A stretch of DNA of 64,000 nucleotides from CAMCQY01 sp044370415. Lineage in GTDB: Bacteria; Planctomycetota; Planctomycetia; Pirellulales; UBA1268. A model generated the notes under the pieces. It was given only the letters and a program-made list of their open reading frames with translations. It was not told where the DNA came from and searched no databases. The DNA is taken from assembly GCA_044370415.1 (NCBI GenBank), contig JBILVO010000002.1, forward strand, positions 1-64,000. The letters run 5' to 3'. The number at the start of each line of letters is the position of its first letter. Within the stretch, counting starts at the first letter, position 1. This document shows positions 50,949 through 60,572 of this stretch, one piece after another. The translations under genes were made by a program, and so were the position numbers.

Positions 50949-52108
50949 GGACGCCCGCCACGATCTTCGAGAATCATCTCCCGCGGCGGGTCGTGACCGG
51001 CCGGGCCGCGGCCCGCACGCTGGCGACGCTCTGCGGCGACCGCGGCTGGCGCCGGGTGGCGGTCTGCAGCGATCCGGGCGTCGTCGCGGCCGGCATCCTG
51101 CCGCGGGTGCTCGAGCCGCTCCATCAGGCCGGGCTCGTCGCCGACGTCCTGACCGACATCCCGGCGGAGCCGCCGCTGGCCGCCGTCGATGCCCTCGCAG
51201 CCCGGATTGTGGACTGCTCCGCCGATGTCGTGGTGGCCGTCGGCGGTGGCAGCGTGATGGACGCCGCGAAGGTGGCGGCCGTCTCCGCGCGGCACGGCCG
51301 GCCGGTGGCCGACTTCGTCGGGATCGGCCGGACGGGTGGCCGCGGGCTGCCCACGGTGCTCGTCCCCACCACCGCCGGCACCGGCTCCGAGGCGACGTTC
51401 GTGGCGATCCTCACCGATGCGGCCAGCGGGATGAAGGTGGGCGTGGTCGATCCGCACCTCCTGGCGGACGTCGCCGTTGTCGATCCGGAACTCACCGACG
51501 GTCTGCCGGCGGAGATCACCGCCGCGACCGGCATGGACGCGGTCGTGCACGCGATCGAGGGCTTCATCGCCACGGTGTCCACACCGTTGGCCCGCGGCCT
51601 GGCGATCGAGGCCGCGCGGCAACTTGGCGGCGGGCTCGAGGCAGCATGCCGCGACGGCCGCGACACGGGGGCCCGCGATCGGATGGCCGTGGGGGCGCAC
51701 CTGGCGGGGATGGCGTTCGCCAATTCCTCGTGCTGCGCGGTGCACGCGCTGGCGATGCCGTTGGGGGGCCGCTTCCACATCCCGCACGGGGTGATCACCG
51801 GCTGCTTCGCGGCCGCGGTCATGCGGCACAACGCGCCGGCCTGCGCAGCCGACTTCGCAACGCTCGGCGAGGCGCTCGGCTGGGGCCGCACGCCGGCGGC
51901 CGAGTTCGCCGACCGGCTCGACGCGCTGGCCGGCCGCATCGGCCTCGTCGCCCAGCTGCGGCGTGTCTGCGTGCCCGACGACGCGATCACGGCGCTGGCC
52001 CGCGACGCCGTCGCCGTCCGCCGGCTCATGGATCCGAATCCGCGGCCCGTCACCGAGGCCGACGCCGTGCGGATCTACCGTGCGGTGCTCGCGCCGGCCG
52101 GAGCCTGA
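50945..52108 (+). CDS. Iron-containing alcohol dehydrogenase
   Basis: A 387-residue group III (iron-containing) alcohol dehydrogenase. The NAD(P)-binding part is present (VVVAVGGGSVMDAAKV), as is VPTTAGTGSEAT. Metal ligands are expected from TGMDAVVHAIE (Asp and first His), CAVHALAMPLGGRFHIPHG (two His) and others. The substrate may be a short-chain alcohol, lactaldehyde or a sugar-acid-derived hydroxy-aldehyde; the neighbours suggest the latter. ATGA overlap with the HD gene upstream; an aldehyde dehydrogenase starts 37 bases downstream, so both may act in one oxidation pathway. Confidence 0.92.
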   Translation: MRTPATIFENHLPRRVVTGRAAARTLATLCGDRGWRRVAVCSDPGVVAAGILPRVLEPLHQAGLVADVLTDIPAEPPLAAVDALAARIVDCSADVVVAVGGGSVMDAAKVAAVSARHGRPVADFVGIGRTGGRGLPTVLVPTTAGTGSEATFVAILTDAASGMKVGVVDPHLLADVAVVDPELTDGLPAEITAATGMDAVVHAIEGFIATVSTPLARGLAIEAARQLGGGLEAACRDGRDTGARDRMAVGAHLAGMAFANSSCCAVHALAMPLGGRFHIPHGVITGCFAAAVMRHNAPACAADFATLGEALGWGRTPAAEFADRLDALAGRIGLVAQLRRVCVPDDAITALARDAVAVRRLMDPNPRPVTEADAVRIYRAVLAPAGA

Positions 52109-52145
52109 GGGGACGACGGCCGTACCGCGGCCCGGGAGCAGACGC

Positions 52146-53615
52146 ATGAAGACGATCCCGACGTTCTGGTTCGAGCCCCGGCCCTGGATCGACGGCCGCT
52201 GGCAGGGAGGAGACGAGGCGTTTGCCGTCATCGATCCGGCCACCGGTGCCGTGATCGCCGAGGTGGTGCGGGCCGATGCCGCCGCTGTGGAACGGGCGAT
52301 CGCGGGCGCGGCCGCAGCGCAGCGCGGGTGGCGACATGTGTCGGCGGCCGACCGGGGGGCCGTGCTCGTGCGGACGGCGGCGGCGCTCCGCCACCGCAAG
52401 GACGAGTTCGCCCGGCTGCTCACCGCAGAGCAGGGCAAGCCGTATCCGCAGGCGGTCGGCGAGGTGGAGTATGCCGCGAGCTTCTTCCAGTGGTTCGGCG
52501 AGGAGGCGCGGCGGGTGTCGGGCCGGATCGTGCCGCACCCGGAGGCGGGCCGCGAATTTTTCGTGGAGCGGGTGCCGGCGGGCGTGGCGGGGCTGATCAC
52601 GCCCTGGAACTTTCCGCTGGCGCAAGGGGCAAAGAAGATGGCCGCGGCGCTGGCGGCGGGCTGCGCGGCGGTGTGGAAGCCGGCCGAGCTCACCCCGCTG
52701 GTGGCGCTGGCCATGGCGCCGGTGCTGGCCGAGGCGGGCCTGCCCGCGGGCGTGCTGCAGATCGTGCCGGGCCGCGGCAGCGTCGTCGGAGCGGTGCTGG
52801 CCGCCCACCCGGCCGTCCGCGTGCTGAGCCTCACCGGCTCCACGGCGACGGGCGCGGCGCTCATGGCCGGTGCCGCGCCGGGCATCAAGCGGGTGTCGCT
52901 CGAGCTCGGCGGCAACGCGGCCTTCATCGTGCTCCCCGACGCCGATCTCGACCATGCGGCCGACGAGCTCGTGCGGATGAAGCTCTTCGTGTCGGGGCAG
53001 GTCTGCGTGACTGCCAACCGCGTCTTCGTGCCGGCGGCCGTCGAGGAGTCCTTTGCTGCGCTGGTCGCGGCGCGGCTCGCGGCCGCCCGCGTGGGCAACG
53101 GCCTGGCCGACGGCGTCGACGCGGGCCCGCTCATCCACCGCGAGGCCTGCCGCGACGTGGGGGTGCTCGTGCACGACGCCGTGGCCGCTGGCGCGCGGAT
53201 CGTCGCCGAGAACAGGAGCTACGAGGCCGATGCATCACTGTCGCAGGGAAGCTTTTTTTCGCCGACGCTGCTCGTGGGCGTCCGCGACACGATGCGGCTG
53301 GCCCGCGAGGAGATCTTTGGGCCGGTGATCCCACTCCTGTCGTACGAGCGGGTCTCCGAGGCGGTGGCCCGGGCCAACGACACGCCCTTCGGCCTCGCGT
53401 CGTACGTCTACGGCCGCGACCTCTCCGCGTGCCGCGCGGTGGCGGAGCGGCTCGAGGCGGGCATCATCGGCGTCAACGAATGGCGGCCGCTGAAGGCGGA
53501 GATTCCGTTCGGCGGCGTGAAGACCAGCGGCATCGGCGCGGAGGGGGGAGAGGAGGGGATCCGCGAGTTCCTCGACACCCGGGTGATCTCGCTGCCGCGG
53601 CCGCAGCTGCCGTGA
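52146..53615 (+). CDS. NAD(P)-dependent aldehyde dehydrogenase, GabD-like
   Basis: A 489-residue aldehyde dehydrogenase, closest in feel to succinate-semialdehyde dehydrogenase (GabD/YneI). It shows LITPWNFPLAQGAKKMAAALAAGC (cofactor pocket), LTGSTATGAALMAGAA, the general base E253 in SLELGGNAAFIV and the catalytic C287 in SGQVCVTANR. The C-terminus IPFGGVKTSGIGAEGGEEGI is as in the GabD group. It oxidises an aldehyde to the acid. GGGAG lies seven bases upstream of the ATG. Together with the alcohol dehydrogenase and the RraA-like gene it fits breakdown of a hydroxy or keto acid; GABA-type use is not shown. Confidence 0.92.
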   Translation: MKTIPTFWFEPRPWIDGRWQGGDEAFAVIDPATGAVIAEVVRADAAAVERAIAGAAAAQRGWRHVSAADRGAVLVRTAAALRHRKDEFARLLTAEQGKPYPQAVGEVEYAASFFQWFGEEARRVSGRIVPHPEAGREFFVERVPAGVAGLITPWNFPLAQGAKKMAAALAAGCAAVWKPAELTPLVALAMAPVLAEAGLPAGVLQIVPGRGSVVGAVLAAHPAVRVLSLTGSTATGAALMAGAAPGIKRVSLELGGNAAFIVLPDADLDHAADELVRMKLFVSGQVCVTANRVFVPAAVEESFAALVAARLAAARVGNGLADGVDAGPLIHREACRDVGVLVHDAVAAGARIVAENRSYEADASLSQGSFFSPTLLVGVRDTMRLAREEIFGPVIPLLSYERVSEAVARANDTPFGLASYVYGRDLSACRAVAERLEAGIIGVNEWRPLKAEIPFGGVKTSGIGAEGGEEGIREFLDTRVISLPRPQLP

Positions 53616-53703
53616 GTGTGGCGGCGGCCCCTTGGCATGGCCGCAGGCCGCGGCGACACTGGTCGCCACGACCGCAGATCTGCTCCCCCGTCAGGATCAT
53701 CAC

Positions 53704-54459
53704 ATGCCGCTTCCGCTCGCCGAACTCCTGCAGCTCTCCCGCTGGAACACGCCCACGATCTGCAACGGCTGGGAGCAGATCACCTCCCACGACATCGCCA
53801 ACGACGGCTTCAACCTGGAGGAGACCCGCGACTTCATGCCGCAGATGGGCCCGATGGCGGGCTACGCCGTCACGCTCGTCATCGAGCCGTCGGCGAAGGC
53901 CCACAAGCAGGCGCATAAGAGCAACGCCTCGGCGTGGGACGACTACCGCGGCTACATCGGCAGCGTGGCCGGCCCGAAGATCGTCGTCGTGCAGGACCTC
54001 GACAAGCCGCGGGTCGTTGGCTCGTTCTGGGGCGAGGTCAACGCCAACGTGCATCGGGCGCTGGGCTGCGTCGGCACGATCACCGACGGCGCGATCCGCG
54101 ACGTCGACGAGATGACGGCGGCCGGCTTCAAGGCGATCGCCCGGCGGCTCTGCGTCAGCCACGCCAACGTCGTGCCGGTGCGGTGGGGTGTGCCGGTGAC
54201 CGTGTTCGGCCGCGAGGTGCGGCCGGGGCAGCTTGTGCATGCCGACAAGCACGGGTTCCTCGCCGTTCCGCCCGAGGACGAGCCGCGGCTGCTGGCGGCC
54301 GCGTCGTTCATGGACGCCAACGAGTGCCGCACGGTGATCGAGGCGGCCCGCGGCACCAGCGGTATGTCGGCGGCGGAGATCGTGGCCGGGCTCAACGCGG
54401 CGTCGCAGCGGTTTCGTGAGGCTGCCCAGCGGGAGTTCCGCCGCGGCGGCGAGTGGTGA
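53704..54459 (+). CDS. RraA/HMG aldolase family protein
   Basis: A 251-residue member of the RraA-like family (RNase E regulator RraA and 4-hydroxy-4-methyl-2-oxoglutarate aldolase, plus oxaloacetate decarboxylases). GSFWGEVNANVHRALGCVGTITDGAIRDVDEM carries the substrate-binding region and the key R132-D133 pair. AxxxGVPVTVFGREVRPGQLVHADKHGFLAVP is the usual C-terminal strand run. The residues fit a class II pyruvate aldolase or decarboxylase rather than a regulator, and the neighbouring dehydrogenases support a catabolic role. The ATG at 53704 follows the ALDH gene by about 90 bases. Confidence 0.88.
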   Translation: MPLPLAELLQLSRWNTPTICNGWEQITSHDIANDGFNLEETRDFMPQMGPMAGYAVTLVIEPSAKAHKQAHKSNASAWDDYRGYIGSVAGPKIVVVQDLDKPRVVGSFWGEVNANVHRALGCVGTITDGAIRDVDEMTAAGFKAIARRLCVSHANVVPVRWGVPVTVFGREVRPGQLVHADKHGFLAVPPEDEPRLLAAASFMDANECRTVIEAARGTSGMSAAEIVAGLNAASQRFREAAQREFRRGGEW

Positions 54460-54548
54460 CGTCGGTGTCGTGTCGGCCTGGGCGGCCTGCGCGGTTGCGT
54501 CTGCTGCATGCGGGCGATGGCGTGGTGTGCGTGACCAAGGAGTTTTCA

Positions 54549-56651
54549 ATGGCGATGCAACGCGGCCGCGCTCTGGCACATACGACACGCCTGGTGAGCG
54601 GTGTGGCGCTCGTGGCGATGTTCGGCCTCTGGTCGCCGGGCCGCGCCGACGGTCCGGCCGACAACCTGCCCGACAACGTGCGGCCGATTCCGCCGGTGGG
54701 CATCGAGCTGGATGACAGCGTGCAGCAGCGGCTGCTCAGCGGGGCGGAGGCGATTGTCCGCGACGTCGAGGCGGTCGCGGCCGCCGACGGGGCCGACCGG
54801 GCCGAGGTGCTCGTGTTCGCCCGGGCCGTGCGGCTCGCGGTGGAGGATCGGTTTCTCTACTCGCCACAGGAGGTCGCCCTGGCGGAGCAGCTGCTGGAGC
54901 GCGGCCGGCAGCGGCTGGGGCTGCTCGCTGCGGGCAAGCGAGGGGTGACGCTTCTCGAGGCAGCGGCGCCGTCTCCGGCGCAGCCAGGGCAGCCGCTGCT
55001 CGCGGTGGGCGGGTTCCGGTCGCTGATCGACGGCTCGATCCAACCCTACGGCCTCGTCCTGCCGGCGGAGTTCGACCCTGCCGACCGGACGCCCCGTCGG
55101 CTCGACGTCTGGCTGCACGGCCGCGGCGAGAAGATGAGCGAGGTCGCGTTTCTCGCGCAGCGGCAGAAGAACGTGGGCGAGATCGCTCCGCCCGACACGA
55201 TCGTGCTCCACCCCTACGGCAGGTATTCGAACGCCTTCAAGTTCGCCGGCGAGGTCGACGTGCTCGAGGCGATCGCGCACGTGCGAGCGCTCCTTCCGGT
55301 CGACGACCGGCGGATCACCATCCGCGGCTTCTCGATGGGGGGAGCGGGCTGCTGGCAGCTGGCCGTCCACCATCCCGGGGCGTGGATGGCAGCAACACCC
55401 GGCGCTGGGTTCAGCGAGACCAGCGATTTCCTCCGCGTGTTTCAGCAGGAGGAGTTTCATGCCACGGAGGCACAGCGCCGGCTGCTGCAGTGGTACGACT
55501 GCCCCGATTGGGCCGACAACCTGCGCACGCTCCCCACGGTCGCCTACAGCGGCCAGCTCGACGTGCAGAAACAGGCCGCTGACATGATGGTCGCCGCCTG
55601 CAAGGCCCGCGGCTTCGAGATGCCGCACGTGATCGGCCCGCAGACTGCGCACAAGATCCATCCCGACTCGAAGGCCGAGATCGAGGCGTTTCTCGCGCGG
55701 CAGGCGGAGCAGGGGCGGCCCGACGTGCCGCGGGAGATCGACTTCACCACCTACACGCTCCGCTATCCCTCGCGGGCGTGGCTCACCGTCACGGGGCTCG
55801 GCGAGCACTGGCGGGAGGCGCGGGTGCAGGCCGTGATCCGGTCGCCGGCCGCGATCGAGGTTTCGACCCGCAACGTGACGGGCATGTCGATCGACATCCC
55901 GGCCGCCGCGTCGATCGTCGACGCCGGCCGGCCGGTCGAACTGCGCGTGGACGGGACTGTCATCACGGTGCCACCACGGGCCGGGCCGCGGTGGCAGCTG
56001 GCTCTCGACCGTGCGCCGTCGGGCTGGCGGCTCGACGACGGGGCGGCGGCGGCCGGATTGCGAAAGCGGACGGGACTGCAGGGGCCGATCGACGATGCGT
56101 TCATGGATGCCTTTCTGTTCGTCGGTCCGGAGCCGGGCCGGGAAGGGGTATCCGCCGTGGACCGCTGGGTCGCCGAGGAGTTCATGCGGGCGAAGCGGGA
56201 GTGGCGGCGGCACTTCCGGGGCGACGTGGTGGAGCGGCGGGCGGCCGACGTGACGCCTGAGGAGATCGCCACGCGAAACCTCGTCCTCTTCGGCACGCCC
56301 ACCTCGAACCCGCTCGTCGCCCGCGTGCTGCCGCAGCTTCCGGTCGTGGAGCGTGATGGACACTGGGTGATCGGTTCCGGGCGGGCGGCCGTGGGCGAGA
56401 GCGTGCCCGTGCTCGTGTTCCCCAATCCGCTCGCGTCCGACCGCTACGTCGTGCTCAACAGCGGGTTCACGTTTCGCGACTACGCCTACCTCAACAACGC
56501 GCGGCAGGTCCCGATGCTGCCCGACTGGGCGCTGGTGAGCGTGACGGGCGGCCGCGGCTCGCAGCTGCCGGGCACGGTCCTCGCGGAGGGCTTCTTCGAC
56601 GAGCGGTGGCAGCCGACGGCCACAGCCACATGGGTGCGCGCGGCAAAGTGA
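54549..56651 (+). CDS. Secreted alpha/beta-hydrolase (prolyl oligopeptidase-like esterase/peptidase)
   Basis: A 700-residue protein. After a signal peptide (GVALVAMFGLWSPGRA) there is a helical part (about 40-130), then an alpha/beta-hydrolase domain with RRLDVWLHGRGE (oxyanion region), ITIRGFSMGGAGCW with the nucleophile Ser262, and HKIHPDSKAEI holding a probable catalytic His. The C-terminal 250 residues form a beta-rich part (ARVQAVIRSPAAIEVSTRNVTGMS) and a further fold with RNLVLFGTPTSNPLVARVLPQLP. This type is common in planctomycetes; it may be an esterase or a peptidase on polymers. The start is fixed by AAGGAG six bases before the ATG. It may be read through from the RraA-like gene 89 bases upstream. 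Confidence 0.82.
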   Translation: MAMQRGRALAHTTRLVSGVALVAMFGLWSPGRADGPADNLPDNVRPIPPVGIELDDSVQQRLLSGAEAIVRDVEAVAAADGADRAEVLVFARAVRLAVEDRFLYSPQEVALAEQLLERGRQRLGLLAAGKRGVTLLEAAAPSPAQPGQPLLAVGGFRSLIDGSIQPYGLVLPAEFDPADRTPRRLDVWLHGRGEKMSEVAFLAQRQKNVGEIAPPDTIVLHPYGRYSNAFKFAGEVDVLEAIAHVRALLPVDDRRITIRGFSMGGAGCWQLAVHHPGAWMAATPGAGFSETSDFLRVFQQEEFHATEAQRRLLQWYDCPDWADNLRTLPTVAYSGQLDVQKQAADMMVAACKARGFEMPHVIGPQTAHKIHPDSKAEIEAFLARQAEQGRPDVPREIDFTTYTLRYPSRAWLTVTGLGEHWREARVQAVIRSPAAIEVSTRNVTGMSIDIPAAASIVDAGRPVELRVDGTVITVPPRAGPRWQLALDRAPSGWRLDDGAAAAGLRKRTGLQGPIDDAFMDAFLFVGPEPGREGVSAVDRWVAEEFMRAKREWRRHFRGDVVERRAADVTPEEIATRNLVLFGTPTSNPLVARVLPQLPVVERDGHWVIGSGRAAVGESVPVLVFPNPLASDRYVVLNSGFTFRDYAYLNNARQVPMLPDWALVSVTGGRGSQLPGTVLAEGFFDERWQPTATATWVRAAK

Positions 56652-56687
56652 GCCGCGGCGCCGGGCGTGTTCACGGCACGGTGTCTG

Positions 56688-58196
56688 TCACACCGCGGCG
56701 AGGGCGGCGCGCACGCCGGTCGTGCAGATCGCGGCCACGTGCGCGGCCACAGCCTCGTCGATGCCGGGGAGCGACGTGGCGAGGTCGCTGCCCCACAGCG
56801 ACGCGTCTCCCAGGAGCGGCGCGACGACCGCGCGAGCCGCGGCCGGGGCGAGCGGCCCGCGCCCATGACCCGACCAGGCGGCGTGCAGCGCGTGCAGGGC
56901 CGCGGGCTCGTCCCGCACCGCGAGCGTGGCCGCGGTATCCGGCGTTGTGACCCTGTCCGCGCCGGCGGCGCGGCATGACGCGATCACCGCGGCCAGCGCG
57001 AACGTGAGCCGGCGGGGCGGTCGCCCCCACGCCCGCTGCCGATCCTCGGCCGCGCCGAGCAGCCGCGTGCGGAACTTGCTCGTGGAGTTGAGCGCGATGT
57101 CGTCGAGCCGGTGCCGCAGGAAGGGGTTGCGGAAGCGTTCGAACACCGACTGCGTGAACGCGTCGAGATCCGCCGCCGGCAGGTGGAGCGTGGGCAGGAT
57201 CTCCTCGGTGAGGGCAGCCTCGAGAAACCCGCGGATCTGCATGTCGGCCATGCAGTCGGAGACGGTCGCGAGGCCCGCCAGGCGACCGACGGCCGCGGCC
57301 ATCGTGTGCGTGCCGTTCAAGATTCGCACCTTCCGTTCGCGATACGGCGCGACGTCGTCGGTCCACACCACGTCGAGCCCCGCCCGCCCCAGTGGCAGCT
57401 CATCCTCCAGGCCGCCGCGCGTGCCTATCACCCACGAGTGGTAGGGCTCGGCGGCGACGAGCAGCCGATCATCCCAGCCGATCTCCGCAGGGATCCGCGG
57501 GGCGTCCTCCGTGGGGTAGCCGGTGACGATCCGGTCGACGAGCGTGTCGACGAACCGGCACGCCGAGTCGAGCCAGTCGAGAAACGCGGGCTCGAGCCGC
57601 CAGCGTCGCGCGGTGTCTGTCACGGCCTGCCGCAGGGCGTCGCCGTTGCGCTCGACGAGCTCGCAGGGCAGCATGATCCAGCCGCGGGCGGGGTCGCCGT
57701 CGAAGTGGCGAAACCGCGCGTGGAGCAGCTGCGTCAGCTTGGCCGGGAACGATGCCGCGGGGCGGGCGTCGGGAGCATCGTCCGGGTCGAGCCGGATGCC
57801 GGCCTCGGTGGTGTTCGACACCACGAACCGCGTGTCGGGATTGAGCCCGCAGCGGAGGAAGCCGGCGAAGTCGGCGTATGGGTCGATGCACCGCGTGACG
57901 CTCGACACGAGTTCGCGGGAGTCGACGGTCCGGCCCTGGTGGAGGCCGCGGAGAGCGACGGTGTAGAGGCCGTCCTGCTCGTTGATCAGGCCCGCGTTGC
58001 CGTGGGGCAGCGGCTGGATGAGCACGGCCGTCCCGTGGAACAGGCCGGCCCGGTTCATCCGCTCGAGCATCCAGTCGACGAACGCCCGCAGAAAGTTGCC
58101 CTCGCCGAACTGGAGCACCTTCTCGGGGAGCGTCTGCCGCCGCGCGGCGGCGTGTGCCGAGAGCTGCGGCGGGCGGCGGGGCAGGGGAGCGGTCAC
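56688..58196 (-). CDS. uxaB: Tagaturonate reductase-like mannitol dehydrogenase family protein
   Basis: A 502-residue member of the polyol (mannitol) dehydrogenase family. The N-terminal KVLQFGEGNFLRAFVDWMLERMN is the signature of UxaB, tagaturonate reductase (altronate oxidoreductase), which reduces D-tagaturonate to D-altronate with NADH during galacturonate use. Other motifs are SNTTEAGI, a central RKVRILNGTHTMAAAVG with the conserved Lys and His, and a C-terminal helical domain. The best start is the GTG at 58196 (reading VTAPLPRRPP) because upstream residues are Arg/Pro-rich. Galacturonate would be expected among the organism's carbon sources; no uxaA or uxaC is in the window. Confidence 0.82.
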   Translation of the reverse strand: MTAPLPRRPPQLSAHAAARRQTLPEKVLQFGEGNFLRAFVDWMLERMNRAGLFHGTAVLIQPLPHGNAGLINEQDGLYTVALRGLHQGRTVDSRELVSSVTRCIDPYADFAGFLRCGLNPDTRFVVSNTTEAGIRLDPDDAPDARPAASFPAKLTQLLHARFRHFDGDPARGWIMLPCELVERNGDALRQAVTDTARRWRLEPAFLDWLDSACRFVDTLVDRIVTGYPTEDAPRIPAEIGWDDRLLVAAEPYHSWVIGTRGGLEDELPLGRAGLDVVWTDDVAPYRERKVRILNGTHTMAAAVGRLAGLATVSDCMADMQIRGFLEAALTEEILPTLHLPAADLDAFTQSVFERFRNPFLRHRLDDIALNSTSKFRTRLLGAAEDRQRAWGRPPRRLTFALAAVIASCRAAGADRVTTPDTAATLAVRDEPAALHALHAAWSGHGRGPLAPAAARAVVAPLLGDASLWGSDLATSLPGIDEAVAAHVAAICTTGVRAALAAV

Positions 58197-58270
58197 GGGG
58201 CGATGCCTGAACCTTCGTGCCTGATGCCGGCTATCTGGCCGGTGCAGAGACGCCGCGGGGAACGGGCCGG

Positions 58271-58894
58271 TCAGCTCCGCGGGGCTTCGCCGTCGAGCGC
58301 GACGCGGATCGCCTCGCGTGCCGCCCGCCAACGCGACTTCACCGTCCGCTCGGAGCAGCCCATGAGGCCGGCGATCGTCTTCTGGTCGCAGCCGAGGTAC
58401 CAGACGAGGTGAAACACCTCGCGCTCGTCGTCGGGCAGAGCGGCGATCGCCTCATGGAAAAGCGTCCAACGGTCGAGGCTGGCATCCTCGGCGGGGCTGT
58501 GGTCGATGTAGTGCGCGGCGGTGCCGTCGACGACGCCACGGGGCATGACGTTGGTGCCGTGGTTGGCGGCGTACGAGGCGGGGCCGGCGTGCCGTCGGGC
58601 CAGGTCGATCAGCTCGCGGTGCAGCTGCGTCGCGGCGAGGGCCATGATCGACCGCGGCGAGTCGAGCGTGAGCGCGCCGAGCGCGCGATGAAGCCGCATG
58701 GCGGCGTTCTGGAAGACGTCGTCGGTATCTTCCCAGCGACGGACAGTCGGATAGCGGCCGAGCATCCGGTGGGCGAGGCGGCGGAGCCGCTCGCTGCAGA
58801 GCTCGATGATCCGGTTGCGAGCGGAAAGATCGCCGGCGGCGAGCCGCTCGAGGCAGGCGGCGAGCTCCGGTGATTCGTGGTCGGCGGCGTCCAT
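58271..58894 (-). CDS. ECF-type RNA polymerase sigma factor
   Basis: A 207-residue sigma factor of the extracytoplasmic-function group. Region 2 is present (LSARNRIIELCSERLRRLAHRMLGRYPTVRRWEDTDDVFQNAAMRLHRAL, with the DxxDVxQ-type motif) and region 4 ends the protein (ALPDDEREVFHLVWYLGCDQKTIAGLMGCSERTVKSRWRAAREAI). It resembles the ECF factors that are numerous in planctomycetes, often linked to Ser/Thr kinases. No anti-sigma factor is encoded next to it. The start at 58894 is chosen for the GAGG seven bases upstream. It lies 75 bases upstream of uxaB on the same strand, so one transcript could include both. Confidence 0.87.
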   Translation of the reverse strand: MDAADHESPELAACLERLAAGDLSARNRIIELCSERLRRLAHRMLGRYPTVRRWEDTDDVFQNAAMRLHRALGALTLDSPRSIMALAATQLHRELIDLARRHAGPASYAANHGTNVMPRGVVDGTAAHYIDHSPAEDASLDRWTLFHEAIAALPDDEREVFHLVWYLGCDQKTIAGLMGCSERTVKSRWRAAREAIRVALDGEAPRS

Positions 58895-59291
58895 GGGTCG
58901 CCCTCTGCGTGCGCCGCCGCGATGGGCGACAGACACTCCCAAGCACTCTGAGGAAAGAGTCTACCGCAGCCGGGTGCCCTGTGGAGGGGGGCTCTCCGAC
59001 TTTGGGGCTGGCTGAGGAAAGGGTCCTGCACGGTCTTTCCACTCGGTGCCTCCGCCTCCTGTGGCGGATGACCGTACCCACGGCCAGCGAGGGCGGATTT
59101 GAGCGCGCCGGGATCGGCGTCGGCGTCAGCGGGCGGCGGTGAGGCGGCAGCGTAGCGTGCGCACGCCCTTTTGCACGGTGATGGGGAGCTTCCACCAGAG
59201 CATGTGCGCCCCTGGCACAAGGCATCGGGTTCACCGAGCACCATCCGCGACTCGATCGCGGCCGCGAGGCGGGCTCGGCGGCCCGGCGTCG
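58895..59291. other. Intergenic region between the ECF sigma and isomerase-like genes
   Basis: About 400 bases without a gene. I see no convincing hairpin, repeat or RNA gene. It would hold the promoter of the ECF gene, but no -35/-10 pair of good match was found; an autoregulated ECF promoter would not be visible by that consensus. Confidence 0.5.
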
Positions 59292-60197
59292 CTACGACGC
59301 GAACAAGGGCGCGAGATTTCGGTGGCAGGCCTCGGCCGCCGCGAACGGGTCGTAGCCCGGTTGCCGCCAGATCTGGCCGCTGACCTCACAGCAGTAGTCG
59401 CCCGCGTAGCCCGTGGCCTCGAGCGCCCGGCGGATCGCGGCATGATCGACCGACCCGTTCGCGCCGGGCAACGCGAAGGAGACCTTGCCGTCCGCCATGA
59501 CCGCGTCCTTGAGGGCGACATATGCCACGAGCCCCTCTGCCTGCCGCACGGTCTCCTCGATGGAGAGGTCGCGGTAGGCGTAATGGCTGTAGTCGTAGAC
59601 GATCCGCAGCTGCTCGGGTGACCCCAGCTGCTCGAGCAGCCACGCGGCCTGGCCGGGGGTCGACATCGCGCCGAACCGATGGGGCTTGATGGCGACGGTG
59701 CCGCCCTGGTCCCGGGCGAGGTCGACCCATGCGCCCAAGCGATCGCGGAAGGTGCCGCGGACCTGCTCCCAGACGCCCCCTCCGAGCACCGTCTGCACGA
59801 GCGGCCGCTTGCCACGGGTGAGATCGCGACCGAGTTCCAGGGATTGCCGGAGCCTGTCGAGCGCCGCGCGGGCGCGGCCCTCGTCCACCTGGGGCGGCAG
59901 GTCCTCCATCACGGCCACGAGCCGCAGGCCTCCGTCCTCGAGCAGTCCCGCTGCGGTCCGCCTGCGTTCGGCAGTGATCCGGGACGGCTCGCTGTCCCAC
60001 TCCGGGATGGCGCAGCACTCGAAGCCGCCGAACCCGATCGCCGCGATGCGGCGGATTGCGTCCTCGAGCGGCACCGACTTCATGCCGTAGTTGCCAATGG
60101 CCAGCCGCGGCGTGCGCGTCGGTTTCTCCTGAGCCCCAGCCCGCAGCGCGAAAGCGATTCCGCCACCCATCGCCAGCAGTGCATCACGACGTTGCAT
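59292..60197 (-). CDS. Exported xylose isomerase-like TIM barrel protein
   Basis: A 301-residue protein with a twin-arginine-like N-terminus (MQRRDALLAMGGGIAFALRAGA) for export. The rest is an xylose isomerase-like (AP endonuclease 2) TIM barrel: AIGNYGMKSVPLEDAIRRIAAIGFGGFECC, LVAVMEDLPP, GTVAIKPHRFG, LRIVYDYSHYAYRDLSIEETV, VAYVALKDAV and YAGDYCCEVSGQIWRQ. Conserved Glu, His and Asp residues would bind a divalent metal. Sugar isomerase or epimerase activity is likely; the substrate is unknown. This kind of exported sugar phosphate isomerase-like protein is common in planctomycetes. The ATG at 60197 is preferred to the one at 60239 because it starts the signal. Confidence 0.85.
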   Translation of the reverse strand: MQRRDALLAMGGGIAFALRAGAQEKPTRTPRLAIGNYGMKSVPLEDAIRRIAAIGFGGFECCAIPEWDSEPSRITAERRRTAAGLLEDGGLRLVAVMEDLPPQVDEGRARAALDRLRQSLELGRDLTRGKRPLVQTVLGGGVWEQVRGTFRDRLGAWVDLARDQGGTVAIKPHRFGAMSTPGQAAWLLEQLGSPEQLRIVYDYSHYAYRDLSIEETVRQAEGLVAYVALKDAVMADGKVSFALPGANGSVDHAAIRRALEATGYAGDYCCEVSGQIWRQPGYDPFAAAEACHRNLAPLFAS

Positions 60198-60533
60198 CGA
60201 TCCAGGCCTCCATCGCGGGTGGCGATCGGCTCGCGCCACTGGCCGGCAGTGTAGGGCAGGAATGGCTGCGGCTACCAGCGCCCGGCAAGACCCTCAGTGG
60301 CGGAGAACACCACAGCCGCCGGCCGCCCTCGCTTCCGTGTCTTGCGTCGGTCGAGGCGGCCCAAGGTCCCCAAATCGCGTTCGCGAGGGCGGTTGGCCGA
60401 CTGGTGTGGCCGCCTGTGAAAAATCGCCACGGATTCTGTTGCCCCTCGGGGCCGTTTCTCTCGCTAACCCTAATGGCACGGCGGCCTGCGTCGCAGGGCA
60501 GTCGGCTTGCCTGGCGTAAGCCTGAAGTGCTGG

Positions 60534-60572
60534 CCTGACATGTGTGCCTGGCATGTGTGTCTGGCATGCCGC
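60534..60572. repeat. Three tandem 13-bp repeats
   Basis: CCTGACATGTGTG, CCTGGCATGTGTG and TCTGGCATGCCGC follow one another. The first two copies differ by one base; the third is diverged at its end. Confidence 0.8.
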
